Origin: Salinarchaeum laminariae
Lineage (GTDB): Archaea; Halobacteriota; Halobacteria; Halobacteriales; Salinarchaeaceae
Assembly: GCF_023204835.1 (NCBI RefSeq)
Contig: NZ_CP096270.1
Coordinates: 2,356,001 to 2,420,000 of the forward strand
Direction: 5' to 3'
Length of the DNA: 64,000 nt
Notes under the pieces: generated by a model
Told to the model about the DNA's origin: nothing
What the model saw: only the letters and a program-made list of their open reading frames with translations
Database searches by the model: none
Translations under genes and position numbers: made by a program
Shown: in pieces, positions 10,170-18,224 of the stretch
Numbering within the stretch: position 1 is the stretch's first letter
Layout of the letters: each line of letters begins with the position of its first letter

Positions 10170-10175
10170 TGTACA
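10170..10175. promoter_or_regulatory. TGTACA palindrome at the trpC transcription start (candidate operator)
   Basis: The hexamer TGTACA, inside the longer palindrome GTGTACAC, lies 4-9 bases upstream of the trpC ATG, just downstream of the TATA box. The TRP box bound by the TrpY repressor of Methanothermobacter has this core. Position and palindromy are seen; regulation is inferred. Confidence 0.35.
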
Positions 10176-10190
10176 CTAACGAACGGAGCT

Positions 10191-10198
10191 GGCCATAA
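10191..10198 (-). promoter_or_regulatory. TATA box of the trp operon
   Basis: CTTATGGCC on the minus strand is centred about 29 bases before the trpC ATG, the spacing expected for a leaderless haloarchaeal transcript. Confidence 0.5.
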
Positions 10199-10246
10199 GG
10201 CTTGCGGGGTCGTCTCGGTGCGGATCCGGCTGGGGCCGAGACGGGC

Positions 10247-11446
10247 TCACTCGAGGGACTCGTTCGCGAGGACACGCCGGTACCGATGACCGGCGTCGTC
10301 GTGGGCCGTGATCACGTCTCGAATCCGATCGGAAAGCCAGCGAGACTGGGACTCCATCTGGATCGGCTCTTCTGCAGTAGTCGGAGCCAGAGACTCGTTA
10401 TCAGCCGTTTGCAGCTCGGCGGGTACGAAGCGTTCGTAGACAGGCAACCGCTCGAGTAGTGGGACGCCCGCGCCGTCTGCGATGGTCTGGAGGTGATCGA
10501 GCGCGGGCCACGCGTAGTCGGGATTGACGTGGTCGTCCGTGACCGGTGAGACGCCACCCAGATCGTCGATGCCACAGTCCACGACCTCACCTGCCGGCGC
10601 GAGATTCGGCGGCACCTGGATGGAGACCTCCTCCGGCATCGCAGCGCGGGCCATCGCGGTCGCTCGGCGAAGGGTCTCCAGGCCAGGGGTGTCGCCGTGC
10701 CAGCGCTCGTTCTCGCGGACCGGCTGGACGATGATCTCCTGTACGTGATCGTACCGCTCGTGTAGATCGCGAATTGCGAGCAGGCTCTCGGCCCGATCGC
10801 GCCAGTTCTCACCGATCCCGAGCAGGATGCCCGTCGTGAACGGGACGCCGAGCTCGCCAGCGGTGCGAATCGTGTGAAGACGCTGCCCGGGCGATTTCGT
10901 ACGGGGGCCAGCGTGCGCGCCGACGTCGGCCGTCGTCTCCAGCATGACGCCCATGCTCGCGTTGAGATCTGCGACGGTCGCCATCTGTTCGCGCGTCTGA
11001 TCGCCCGGGTTCGAGTGGGGCAACAACCCGGCGTCGAGCGCGATTTCACAGGCTTCGCGAAGATACTCGTGGATCGAGTCGTGCCCGAACTCGGCGAGCT
11101 GGTCGTAGATTTCGTCGTACCGATCGTCCGGATCGTCACCGAAGGTGAACAACGCCTCGGTGCAGCCGGCGTCGGCGCCGCGCTCGCACACGTCACGGAT
11201 ATCAGCCGGCGACATGAGCGTCGCCTCACCCGGTGGATCGAAGTACGTGCAGTAGGTGCAGGTGTACCGGCAGGCAGTGGTGAGCGGGATGAAGACGTTA
11301 CGCGCGAAGGATAGCTCCTCGGCCGCTTCGACGTCGTCGGGACCCACGTCGAGCAGTCGCTCCACGTCCTCCGTTTCGATGGTCACGTCGACGTCGTATT
11401 CGGCGGCCCCGGGAATCACACTCGCGGATCGCCGCTCCGCGGGCAA
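10247..11446 (-). CDS. cofG: 7,8-didemethyl-8-hydroxy-5-deazariboflavin (Fo) synthase subunit 1
   Basis: 399 aa. Radical SAM enzyme; the 4Fe-4S ligands C59, C63 and C66 lie in ACRYTCTYCTYFDP. Other CofG features include LFTFGDDPDDRYDE, HSNPGDQTREQM and GILLGIGENWRDR. With CofH it builds the deazaflavin chromophore Fo from tyrosine and 5-amino-6-ribitylaminouracil; no cofH is in this window. ATG 11446 is used, but a GTG at VIPGAAEYDVDV, ten codons in, is also a plausible start. It lies 69 bases downstream of cofC on the same strand, probably as one transcript. Confidence 0.93.
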   Translation of the reverse strand: MPAERRSASVIPGAAEYDVDVTIETEDVERLLDVGPDDVEAAEELSFARNVFIPLTTACRYTCTYCTYFDPPGEATLMSPADIRDVCERGADAGCTEALFTFGDDPDDRYDEIYDQLAEFGHDSIHEYLREACEIALDAGLLPHSNPGDQTREQMATVADLNASMGVMLETTADVGAHAGPRTKSPGQRLHTIRTAGELGVPFTTGILLGIGENWRDRAESLLAIRDLHERYDHVQEIIVQPVRENERWHGDTPGLETLRRATAMARAAMPEEVSIQVPPNLAPAGEVVDCGIDDLGGVSPVTDDHVNPDYAWPALDHLQTIADGAGVPLLERLPVYERFVPAELQTADNESLAPTTAEEPIQMESQSRWLSDRIRDVITAHDDAGHRYRRVLANESLE

Positions 11447-11515
11447 ATGCGTTCGGTTCGGGGCACCCGTCGCCGCACTCGGAGACGCCGCCGGATCCTG
11501 CAGACCGACCTGCTT

Positions 11516-12124
11516 TCAGCTCTCCCGGACGACGGTCGCACGGCCGTCTCTGACCGCGACGGCAAATCCGTGGGCCCGGAGCCAGTCGGGTGCCTCGCCG
11601 TCTCCGTGGAGCAGCACTTCGACGAGGTCGGCACGCTCGTCGACGTCGACGCCCAACCGTAACGAGTCGATCTCCGTCCACTCGAGCGCTGCGTCGCTCG
11701 CAATCTGTCGATGATCGCGGACGGAGACACCGTGATAATCGGTCGAGAACGTATCGTCGCGAACGACCAGTGCGTTCGTTCCCCCGCCGAGCCCTGGCAC
11801 TGCGACGACCTCACCCTCAGCATCGAACAGTCGCTCCAGGGCGGCAGGCGTCGCAAGTCCGAGATCCGCCATGACGACGGCGACTGGGGGATCGTCGAGG
11901 AGTGAGTTACACAGCGAATCGAGTCCCCGCTCATCGACGACGACCTCCGCGTCAACCTCGGCTGGCCCCGTCGCGTACACTGTCGGCTCGTGACCAGTGG
12001 CTCGCACAGCATCAAGAACGTCGACAAGAAGTACCCGTGCGAATGACGTCCGTTCGTCGGCGTCGAACACACCGGAGAGCCGGCTCTTCGGATCGACGGC
12101 GTCGAACGGCACTGCAACGTCCAT
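11516..12124 (-). CDS. cofC: 2-phospho-L-lactate guanylyltransferase
   Basis: 202 aa. Nucleotidyltransferase fold: VPFDAVDPKSRLSGVF at the N-terminus carries the nucleotide-binding Lys/Arg, and VPGLGGGTNALVV is the characteristic GGGTN loop. It activates 2-phospho-L-lactate with GTP so that CofD can transfer it to Fo; CofD is encoded 20 kb away at 32782. Length is normal for the family. It starts the cofC-cofG unit and is followed by cofG after 69 bases. Confidence 0.92.
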   Translation of the reverse strand: MDVAVPFDAVDPKSRLSGVFDADERTSFARVLLVDVLDAVRATGHEPTVYATGPAEVDAEVVVDERGLDSLCNSLLDDPPVAVVMADLGLATPAALERLFDAEGEVVAVPGLGGGTNALVVRDDTFSTDYHGVSVRDHRQIASDAALEWTEIDSLRLGVDVDERADLVEVLLHGDGEAPDWLRAHGFAVAVRDGRATVVRES

Positions 12125-12165
12125 AGCTCCGCGTTGTGAGCGCCCCGAGAAAGGCGTGTCGTCCG

Positions 12166-13161
12166 CTACCCGAGCGGGTCGCGGTTCGGTCCCTGGCTCT
12201 GTTGCTGGTACCAGTAGACGCCACCGAGAATGCCACCGAGAATGAGGAGGCCGAAGACCCCGTAGAGAATCGGCCAGAGCAGACCCCCGTCGTCGGAATC
12301 GTCCGAACCGCCGTCGGAGGAAGCGTTTCCGCTGTCGTCACCGTTCTGGCTCGTGTTTCCGCCAGAGTCGGCCCCGTCAGCACTGGTACCGTCAGTGGAC
12401 CCGTCGCCGGAAGTTCCATCAGAACTCCCATCGGTACTGGATCCGTCGTCGGTGGACGACCCGCCGTCAGATCCACCAGAGCCGGACGACTCGGCCTGGG
12501 ACTGAGCTTCCTCGGCGAGTGAGACTGCGTTGGTGAACTCGGCGTTGTCGTACGCCGTGACGGCCTCGTCGAACGACGACTCGGCGTCAGAGACGTCCGC
12601 TCCGTCGTCGGATGCGGACTGAATCGCCGCGTCGGCGTCGTTCAGTGCCGTCCGGGCTTCTTTGCTGCCCGGGTCAGCGGAGGTGAAGTGATGGACCTGG
12701 TGTTCGGAGAGGTAGTTCACCTCCTCACCGTTGCCGATCACCTGTACGATTTCACCCCCTTTGAAAGTCGCTGGCTCCTCATAGGAGTAGGAGGATACCT
12801 CCGGCGTCGTCCCACTGATCTTTACGACGACGCGATCGGCGTCGGTCGAACTTTCCTCGAGGGTTACCGGATCCGGTTGATCACCGCTACTCTCGTGGGT
12901 GTTCAGTAACGTATCCCCTTGGTAGAGTTCGATCGTCCACTGCGCGTTCTGGAGCTCTGTCTGTCCGTTGAGTTGCCACGCGCTCTCGCTGGTGAACAGC
13001 TCTCCTAGCTCTACGGTGATCGTCACCGAATCGCCGACCTCGGCCTCCTCGGGCGCATCCTCTTGCGTAACCGAGACGGCACTCGCCACACCAACCGTGG
13101 CGACGAGCACGAGAACGGCGACGGCGACGAGCCCGAGCTTAGAAGAGTGGCTCCAGCTCAT
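12166..13161 (-). CDS. Exported membrane-anchored protein of unknown function overlapping cetZ1
   Basis: 331 aa from ATG 13161 (ATG 13179 is also possible). N-terminal signal/anchor (LGLVAVAVLVLVATVGVASA), a beta-rich extracellular part (about 35-160), a helical segment with repeated Ala/Asp/Ser (about 165-225), a Ser/Gly/Asp low-complexity stalk (about 225-290), and a C-terminal transmembrane helix (LLWPILYGVFGLLILGGILGGVYW). The coding start lies inside the last codons of cetZ1 (23-base overlap), so it should be co-expressed with that cytoskeletal protein. No enzymatic motif is seen. The architecture suggests a cell-surface protein on a flexible stalk. Confidence 0.75.
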   Translation of the reverse strand: MSWSHSSKLGLVAVAVLVLVATVGVASAVSVTQEDAPEEAEVGDSVTITVELGELFTSESAWQLNGQTELQNAQWTIELYQGDTLLNTHESSGDQPDPVTLEESSTDADRVVVKISGTTPEVSSYSYEEPATFKGGEIVQVIGNGEEVNYLSEHQVHHFTSADPGSKEARTALNDADAAIQSASDDGADVSDAESSFDEAVTAYDNAEFTNAVSLAEEAQSQAESSGSGGSDGGSSTDDGSSTDGSSDGTSGDGSTDGTSADGADSGGNTSQNGDDSGNASSDGGSDDSDDGGLLWPILYGVFGLLILGGILGGVYWYQQQSQGPNRDPLG

Positions 13162-14320
13162 CCTCGTCGTCCTCGACAAGATTCTCGAGATTCTGCTCGC
13201 TCTCCTGTTTGATCTCGTCGATGTTGTCCTGTGCCTCGATGGCGACCTGCTGGAGCTCCTTGATCCGTGGGACGTTGTTCACGCCGGAGAGCAGGACCAC
13301 GCTCGCCACTTTCCCGGAGTGGGGAACTGGGTAGTCGCCACCGCGAACCTCCATCGAACCGGTCTGCTCTTCGAGCCACTTCCGGCCGCGTTCGATGCCT
13401 TTCCGGTTCAGATGCATCGGCGGACCGCTCAAAACGAGCAGCGCACGTTCTGCCCCCTCGATCTCACAGGGGAGAGTGAGTCGACCAAGTGCAGCCTTGC
13501 GTACAAGGCTCGTGATGCGGTTCGTCGTGTGTGCGGTGTCGAGATTGTCCGTGGGCTCGTCGCCAGTGAAGCGGGAGAGGAGACCGCCGTCCCCGCCCTG
13601 GGGTTCGACGTCCTCCGCAGCGTAGCCAACGGTGGATACGCCGCCGCCGTCGAGCGTGTTGATGATCTCACTGGAGTCGACGACTGACTCGGCGACCTCG
13701 TCGCCGGCTTCGACCTCGCCAGCGCCGAAGAGGATCCCAAAGCGCGTGACGATCTCGTCGTTTATCTCCGCGTAGCCGCCCTCTACGGACTCGCCGGCCT
13801 GTCGCCAGGCGTCGTTGTCGAAGACGAGCAGATTGTCGACCTCCCGAACGAACGTCTGGAAGGAACGAGCAGCGTTGAGCGTGTAGATTCCTCCTTCGTC
13901 GGAGCCGGGGAGGACGCCCAGGCCGTAGACGGGTTCCGTATAGATCCGTTTCAGATGCTTGGCGAGAACGGGTGCACCACCAGACCCGGTGCCGCCGCCC
14001 ATTCCGGCGACGATCAGAAAGGCGTCGATTTCGTGAACGGGTACCTGGTCGACGGCCCCCTGGACTTCGTCGATGTCTTCTTCGGCGATCTCGGCGCCGA
14101 GTTCGTTGTCGGCACCGACGCCGTGTCCCTTGACCCGGGACTGCCCGATCAGAACGCGATTCTCCTGGGGGACGTTGTCCAGTCCCATTAGGTCGGCTTT
14201 GGCCGTGTTTACAGCGATCGCCGAGCGGACGATACCGCTCCCGGTAGCCTGGTCGTAATCCAGGAACTTGTCGACGATCTTCCCGCCGGCCTGGCCGAAT
14301 CCGATCATCGCCAGTTTCAT
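13139..14320 (-). CDS. cetZ1: Tubulin-like cytoskeletal protein CetZ1
   Basis: 393 aa from ATG 14320. GTP-binding features: GFGQAGGKIVDKF at the N-terminus and the tubulin signature GMGGGTGSGGAPV near residue 105, followed by VYGLGVLPGSDEGGIYTLNA. From memory, the sequence closely matches CetZ1 of Haloferax volcanii along its length, including the acidic tail EDDEDELEPLF. CetZ1 controls the rod shape needed for swimming, which fits the chemotaxis locus in this window. The open frame continues 52 codons upstream but crosses a TATA-like element, so 14320 is preferred. It overlaps the downstream exported-protein gene. Confidence 0.95.
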   Translation of the reverse strand: MKLAMIGFGQAGGKIVDKFLDYDQATGSGIVRSAIAVNTAKADLMGLDNVPQENRVLIGQSRVKGHGVGADNELGAEIAEEDIDEVQGAVDQVPVHEIDAFLIVAGMGGGTGSGGAPVLAKHLKRIYTEPVYGLGVLPGSDEGGIYTLNAARSFQTFVREVDNLLVFDNDAWRQAGESVEGGYAEINDEIVTRFGILFGAGEVEAGDEVAESVVDSSEIINTLDGGGVSTVGYAAEDVEPQGGDGGLLSRFTGDEPTDNLDTAHTTNRITSLVRKAALGRLTLPCEIEGAERALLVLSGPPMHLNRKGIERGRKWLEEQTGSMEVRGGDYPVPHSGKVASVVLLSGVNNVPRIKELQQVAIEAQDNIDEIKQESEQNLENLVEDDEDELEPLF

Positions 14321-14730
14321 CTTGAAATTGGCCTCGTAACGGTAGGAAAGCAGGATTAGGGTGATAAGCCTTGTGTTGGTCAGCATGACACGTGCGATGG
14401 GGTCGTGCCACCAAACCGCACCACAATGTCGACATCGTTGCTCTGCAGGCGCTCTCTCGAGCTCACAGTATTCCATCCGGGGTTCGCGATTTAAGTCACG
14501 GAAACCAGTCTGGCGCAGTTCCGTAGGTCGTGGCGACGTGTGATTACGATTAGGAAAGGATCAGCGTCGGTACTGTCGATGAGTGAAGTGTTACTTTTTG
14601 GAAGGAAGATTCTACCGCCAAGTCGGCCACGACTGCTAGTCTAGTGAGTACGCGAAATCACTGCCGAACGCCAACACGACTTGTTGAACTGACGGCACCT
14701 GGATCCTCTCCAAACGAGCGGGTCGAGGAC
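14321..14730. other. 410-base intergenic region upstream of cetZ1
   Basis: Lies between the cetZ1 start and the stop of the NDUFA9-like gene. It is visibly more AT-rich than its surroundings, especially 14545-14660. It holds the cetZ1 promoter. I see no tRNA, no convincing small ORF and no clear hairpin. An in-frame extension of cetZ1 carrying a CRHC pair is considered non-coding. Confidence 0.5.
14361..14370 (-). promoter_or_regulatory. Probable TATA box of cetZ1
   Basis: GGCTTATCAC on the minus strand, about 45 bases before the cetZ1 ATG, implying a leader of roughly 18 bases. Confidence 0.4.
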
Positions 14731-15633
14731 TCAGTCGGCGATGCCAAGATACGAACTGAACGTGGTCAGTTCCGATGGCGATCGGCCGAACGCACTCACG
14801 TCGTTCTCGGAAACGGTGTTGTCCACTTTCAGGGAGCGGTACTGCTCTGCGGTGAACGGGAACGGCGGAACGACGCCGAGCACCGAGAGTCCCAGGCCGG
14901 CGAGGGGCATCGGGATCGGGACCACGCGCATTCGTTTTCCGTCGGCCTCGTACACCCGGCGAGTAATTTCCGCGAGCGTCAGGACCTCTGGCCCACCGAG
15001 TTCGTAGGTCTGATTCGCGTGATCGGTTTTGTCTGCGCAGTCGGCGAGCATCGGCGCGAGGTCGCCGATGTAAATGGGCTGGAACGGCGTCTTTCCACCC
15101 CCGGGAAGGGGTGACACAGGAACCAGGGGCGCGAACATCTGCTTGGCTCGCTTGGTGAAGGGGACGATCTCCGCGCCGTCGCCGAACACGATCGAGGGTC
15201 GGACGATGACGTGATCGAGATCTGCGGTGCGAACGACGGTTTCAGCCTCGCCCTTGGTTCTGAGATACTCCGTCGATGCATCCGGGTCGGCGCCCAGCGC
15301 ACTCATCTGAACGATGCGGTCGACGTCGTGGGCCTCGGCTGCCTCGACGACGTGTTTCGTCCCATCGAGGTGGACGCCCTCGTGCGTGAGACCACTGGGC
15401 GTCTTGAACAGTGGCGAGAGTGCGACCAGATTGACGACGGCGTCCACGCCATCGAACGCCGACTCGATCGAATCGTATGCGCTCACGTCACCGACGACAC
15501 CCTGGACGCCTTCGGGAAGCTCCTCGGGTTCTGGGTCTCTCGACAGCACGCTCACGTCGTGGTCGCGGTCGGCCAGTTCGGTGGCGAGTGCCGTCCCGAT
15601 GAACCCCGTTCCGCCGGTGACGAGTATCTCCAT
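14731..15633 (-). CDS. NAD(P)-binding reductase, complex I NDUFA9-like (atypical SDR)
   Basis: 300 aa. Extended/atypical short-chain dehydrogenase: the dinucleotide motif VTGGTGFIGTALATEL at residues 5-20, VVNLVALSPL in the middle, IVQMSALGADP, and the NDUFA9-type block VRPSIVFGDG. The catalytic YxxxK appears as YLRTK after SALGADPDAST, as in NmrA/NDUFA9 relatives. C-terminal hydrophobic part (MPLAGLGLSVLGVVPPFPF). Family roles include quinone or nucleotide-sugar chemistry and complex I assembly; haloarchaeal members are uncharacterised. It is single, with no obvious operon partner. Confidence 0.75.
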   Translation of the reverse strand: MEILVTGGTGFIGTALATELADRDHDVSVLSRDPEPEELPEGVQGVVGDVSAYDSIESAFDGVDAVVNLVALSPLFKTPSGLTHEGVHLDGTKHVVEAAEAHDVDRIVQMSALGADPDASTEYLRTKGEAETVVRTADLDHVIVRPSIVFGDGAEIVPFTKRAKQMFAPLVPVSPLPGGGKTPFQPIYIGDLAPMLADCADKTDHANQTYELGGPEVLTLAEITRRVYEADGKRMRVVPIPMPLAGLGLSVLGVVPPFPFTAEQYRSLKVDNTVSENDVSAFGRSPSELTTFSSYLGIAD

Positions 15634-15769
15634 ACGACTCTATACGAACGGCACACTCAAAAAGGTCTGCGAGCCGGTAGGTCAGGAACTGGTCACGTCG
15701 AAACCGAATGATCGGGGTACAGAATTGGTCTGCGTCGGATCCTGCGTGCGACAACTGCGAGCCGGTGTG

Positions 15770-16381
15770 CTACAGTAGTTCGTCCACGACCGCCGCGATA
15801 TCGTCCGATACCGCCGACACCGAACGCGTACCGTCTATCACGCGCACGTCGTTCCCTGCGTCACGTTCGGCTGCGATCGCTCGCTCGTAAGCCGCCTCGA
15901 CGCGTTCGAGCGTCTCTGCGTGTTCGAAGCGATCGGTTCCCCCACCGTCGTCGGCGAGCCGCTCGATACACACCGCGGGTGGAACGTCGAGATAGAACGT
16001 CACGTCGGGGGAACGCGCTCGATCGTTGATCGATCGGAGCCAGTCGCCATCGACGCCGTCGGCGTGCTGGTACGCAAACGACGACAGCGAGTATCGATCG
16101 ACGAGAACGACGTCGCCAGCGGCGAGGCTGGGTTCGATATCTCGGTCGATATGATCGAGTCTGTCGGCAGCGAACAGCAGGGCCAGCGTTTCGGCGTCGA
16201 AGTCGATTTCGCCCTCCAGACAGCGCCGAATCTGCGTCCCGACCGGTCCGTCGGTGGGCTCGGCAGAGAGCGCGGACGTTCGGCCAGTTTCGGCGTCGAC
16301 GTACTCCGCCGTTCGCTCGGCCTGGGTCGTCGTGCCGGCGCCGTCGAGCCCCTCGAACGCCACGAACAGACCGTCGGTCAT
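15770..16381 (-). CDS. tmk: Thymidylate kinase (dTMP kinase) with variant Walker A
   Basis: 203 aa. P-loop kinase of the thymidylate kinase family: P-loop FEGLDGAGTTTQAERT, the DRY-type motif VVLVDRYSLSSFAYQ, LDVPPAVCIERL and a LID region (GGGTDRFEHAETL). It should phosphorylate dTMP to dTDP. The Walker A lysine (GxxGxGKT/S) is replaced by Thr, read directly from the DNA as ACG-ACG-ACC. Other elements, including ERVEAAYERAIA, are conserved, so the protein is probably still functional or is a lineage-specific variant. Normal length. Intergenic gaps on both sides suggest its own transcript. Confidence 0.78.
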   Translation of the reverse strand: MTDGLFVAFEGLDGAGTTTQAERTAEYVDAETGRTSALSAEPTDGPVGTQIRRCLEGEIDFDAETLALLFAADRLDHIDRDIEPSLAAGDVVLVDRYSLSSFAYQHADGVDGDWLRSINDRARSPDVTFYLDVPPAVCIERLADDGGGTDRFEHAETLERVEAAYERAIAAERDAGNDVRVIDGTRSVSAVSDDIAAVVDELL

Positions 16382-16505
16382 GGAAACCCCTTCGCCCGGC
16401 CGTGGTTTGGCCGTTACGGTCGGTACCGGATGGCGCCGATGTCGGCGTGTAGGTAAATCTCTCTATCCCTCACTCACAAGATCACGTACTCACTACCCCC
16501 CAATC

Positions 16506-17312
16506 TCACTCTTCGGGGTCGGTCTCGTCGCCCAGACTCGGGTGAGTTCGTGGTTCGTCTGGTGGCTCCTCGAGGAGAGCTCTCTGTCGCTCTCGACTCA
16601 CGGACTCACGCTCGCGGCGCGTTTCGGCGTCGATCTCCTCACAGCCCGGCGGAACGTCCCGACCACGATCGGTGAAATACCCCTCCGGAGTCACCCAGTC
16701 GTGATAGAACGGAACGTCTGCGTCGTAGAGAACTGTCATAGCAACTTCGGCAGCGTGGCCGGCGGCGACCACGGTCTGGTGGGGTATGCCAGCGATCCTG
16801 CCAGCAGCGTAGACGTCGTCGGCCGAGGTTCGGCCATCCCCGTCGGTCTCCAGGAACGTCTTGGTCCCGCGCTGCTTGGTGGCGACGTCGAGTGGATAGA
16901 GATACGAACAGTCCGACCACGAGGCTACGACGAGTCGATTCGCGGCAATCGACAGATCGGCTGTTGTCGCCACCAGCTGGTCACCGTCTTGCGTCACTCC
17001 CTCGACGTGAGCGTCCACGACGCGAGCCCCCGCATCTACCGCTTGCCGTTCGGTCCCGCGAAGGAACCGACGCGCGTCGACGCCGCCCGGAAATCCGGGG
17101 ACGTTTTCGAGATGTGCGTTTCGTTCGAGAATCGACGGGCCGCCGTCGACGACGATCGTATCCAGCCCAGCACGGGCAGTGTAGATCGCTGCTGTGAGTC
17201 CGGCTGGCCCGGCGCCAACGATGCAGACTTCCGCCTCGAACCAGCCGTGCTCGTCCCGATCCTCCTCGTCTCCGTTCGCTGTTTTCTCTCCCGCAGGCGC
17301 TTCCCCGTCCAT
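16506..17312 (-). CDS. Short thioredoxin-reductase-like FAD protein lacking the redox CxxC
   Basis: 268 aa. The FAD motif VCIVGAGPAGLTAAIYTARAG and NVPGFPGGVDARRFL are typical of thioredoxin reductase, and the C-terminal FAD segment TSADDVYAAGRIAG is present. Missing are the CxxC disulfide and most of the NADPH-binding domain, so the two FAD halves are nearly contiguous. A charged tail of about 60 residues (RRERESVSRERQRALL) follows. It may act as an electron-transfer flavoprotein with another partner, like ferredoxin-dependent flavin thioredoxin reductase relatives, but it cannot reduce thioredoxin by the classical mechanism. Function is not assigned. Confidence 0.68.
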   Translation of the reverse strand: MDGEAPAGEKTANGDEEDRDEHGWFEAEVCIVGAGPAGLTAAIYTARAGLDTIVVDGGPSILERNAHLENVPGFPGGVDARRFLRGTERQAVDAGARVVDAHVEGVTQDGDQLVATTADLSIAANRLVVASWSDCSYLYPLDVATKQRGTKTFLETDGDGRTSADDVYAAGRIAGIPHQTVVAAGHAAEVAMTVLYDADVPFYHDWVTPEGYFTDRGRDVPPGCEEIDAETRRERESVSRERQRALLEEPPDEPRTHPSLGDETDPEE

Positions 17313-17363
17313 GCGCGCATCTCGTCGAAACGGACAATGAACGCACCGGATCTGGACGCCCCG

Positions 17364-18068
17364 TTACCGGAGCATCACGTTGCTGTACAGTCCGAGGATC
17401 CAGCCCGCAAGATTCGTCAGGTGGAGCGAAATAACGAGCATGACAAGTCCGATCACCGATATGCCGAGCGCGTCGAGCAGCGAGTTGGCCATCCAACTCC
17501 CGATAGTAATCGGAACCACGAGTTCGATCTCACGAGTGCCCCAGCCGACGACCAGATCCGCCGACAGGTGCATCGTCTCTGGCAGGTGGATGCCGACAGA
17601 TGCACCGCCGTAGTACAACGGCGTGAGTAGTAACGCCATACTCACTCCCACGGTGCACCAGAGGAGGACGAACGCACCGATCCCGACGAAGAACTTGCTC
17701 GGCAGATACACGAACCCGAGGAGCGTGCGGCGAGTCACCACCAGCGAGTGGATCACTTCGTGGGCAGAGTCGAGCTCCGGTTGCATCGACCGGTCGAACT
17801 CGACGTCGAGCAAACGTTTCGCAAGAACCCGTTCGAGCGCAAGAAACCCCACGGTCGCACCGATTGCCACAACCAGTATCGGGATCCCGACGAGGACTAT
17901 CGCGAGCGCGATCCCCAGAGTGTACATCATCAGGAGTACAACAAAATAGACGATTCCCAGCGGGAAGGCGAGGGCGAGAAAGAGGAGCCGTCGGTACGTT
18001 CGCCCTTGGATCGCCACTCCGAAGAACCATCTGAGCGTGCTGATCATCCGAGACGTCACAGCGGCCAT
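17364..18068 (-). CDS. Membrane protein with putative sensor domain
   Basis: 234 aa from ATG 18068. About four to five transmembrane segments: LLFLALAFPLGIVYFVVLLMMYT and ALAIVLVGIPILVVAIGATVG near the N-terminus, then FFVGIGAFVLLWCTVGVSMALL and VIGLVMLVISLHLTNLAGWI. The layout matches the putative-sensor membrane family found at the N-terminus of some haloarchaeal and actinobacterial signalling proteins; here it is free-standing with no kinase or HTH attached. The 36 codons upstream of 18068 look non-coding. It lies 51 bases downstream of nothing it obviously serves, and ends 51 bases before the flavoprotein start region. Confidence 0.6.
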   Translation of the reverse strand: MAAVTSRMISTLRWFFGVAIQGRTYRRLLFLALAFPLGIVYFVVLLMMYTLGIALAIVLVGIPILVVAIGATVGFLALERVLAKRLLDVEFDRSMQPELDSAHEVIHSLVVTRRTLLGFVYLPSKFFVGIGAFVLLWCTVGVSMALLLTPLYYGGASVGIHLPETMHLSADLVVGWGTREIELVVPITIGSWMANSLLDALGISVIGLVMLVISLHLTNLAGWILGLYSNVMLR

Positions 18069-18224
18069 CGATATTCGATTCGACGAACGATATGAAAAAC
18101 GTGCCGAGTACAGCCTCGCCTCGTGCGATTTGTTGCGTGCACACGGCGTGTAGAGTTCGGATAGATCACACAGCAAAGGGCGGGAAAGCAGACGCTATCG
18201 GGACATCAAACGTTTTGGTCAATC

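Noticed and set aside
8269-10179. 636-codon forward frame opposite trpB and trpC
   Set aside because: Shadow of the trp genes; no family features, Arg/Ser-rich second half.
14321-14476. In-frame N-terminal extension of cetZ1 with a CRHC pair resembling a zinc knuckle
   Set aside because: It crosses the cetZ1 TATA-like box, lacks a second complete Cys pair, and CetZ1 proteins start at the MKLAMIGFG position.
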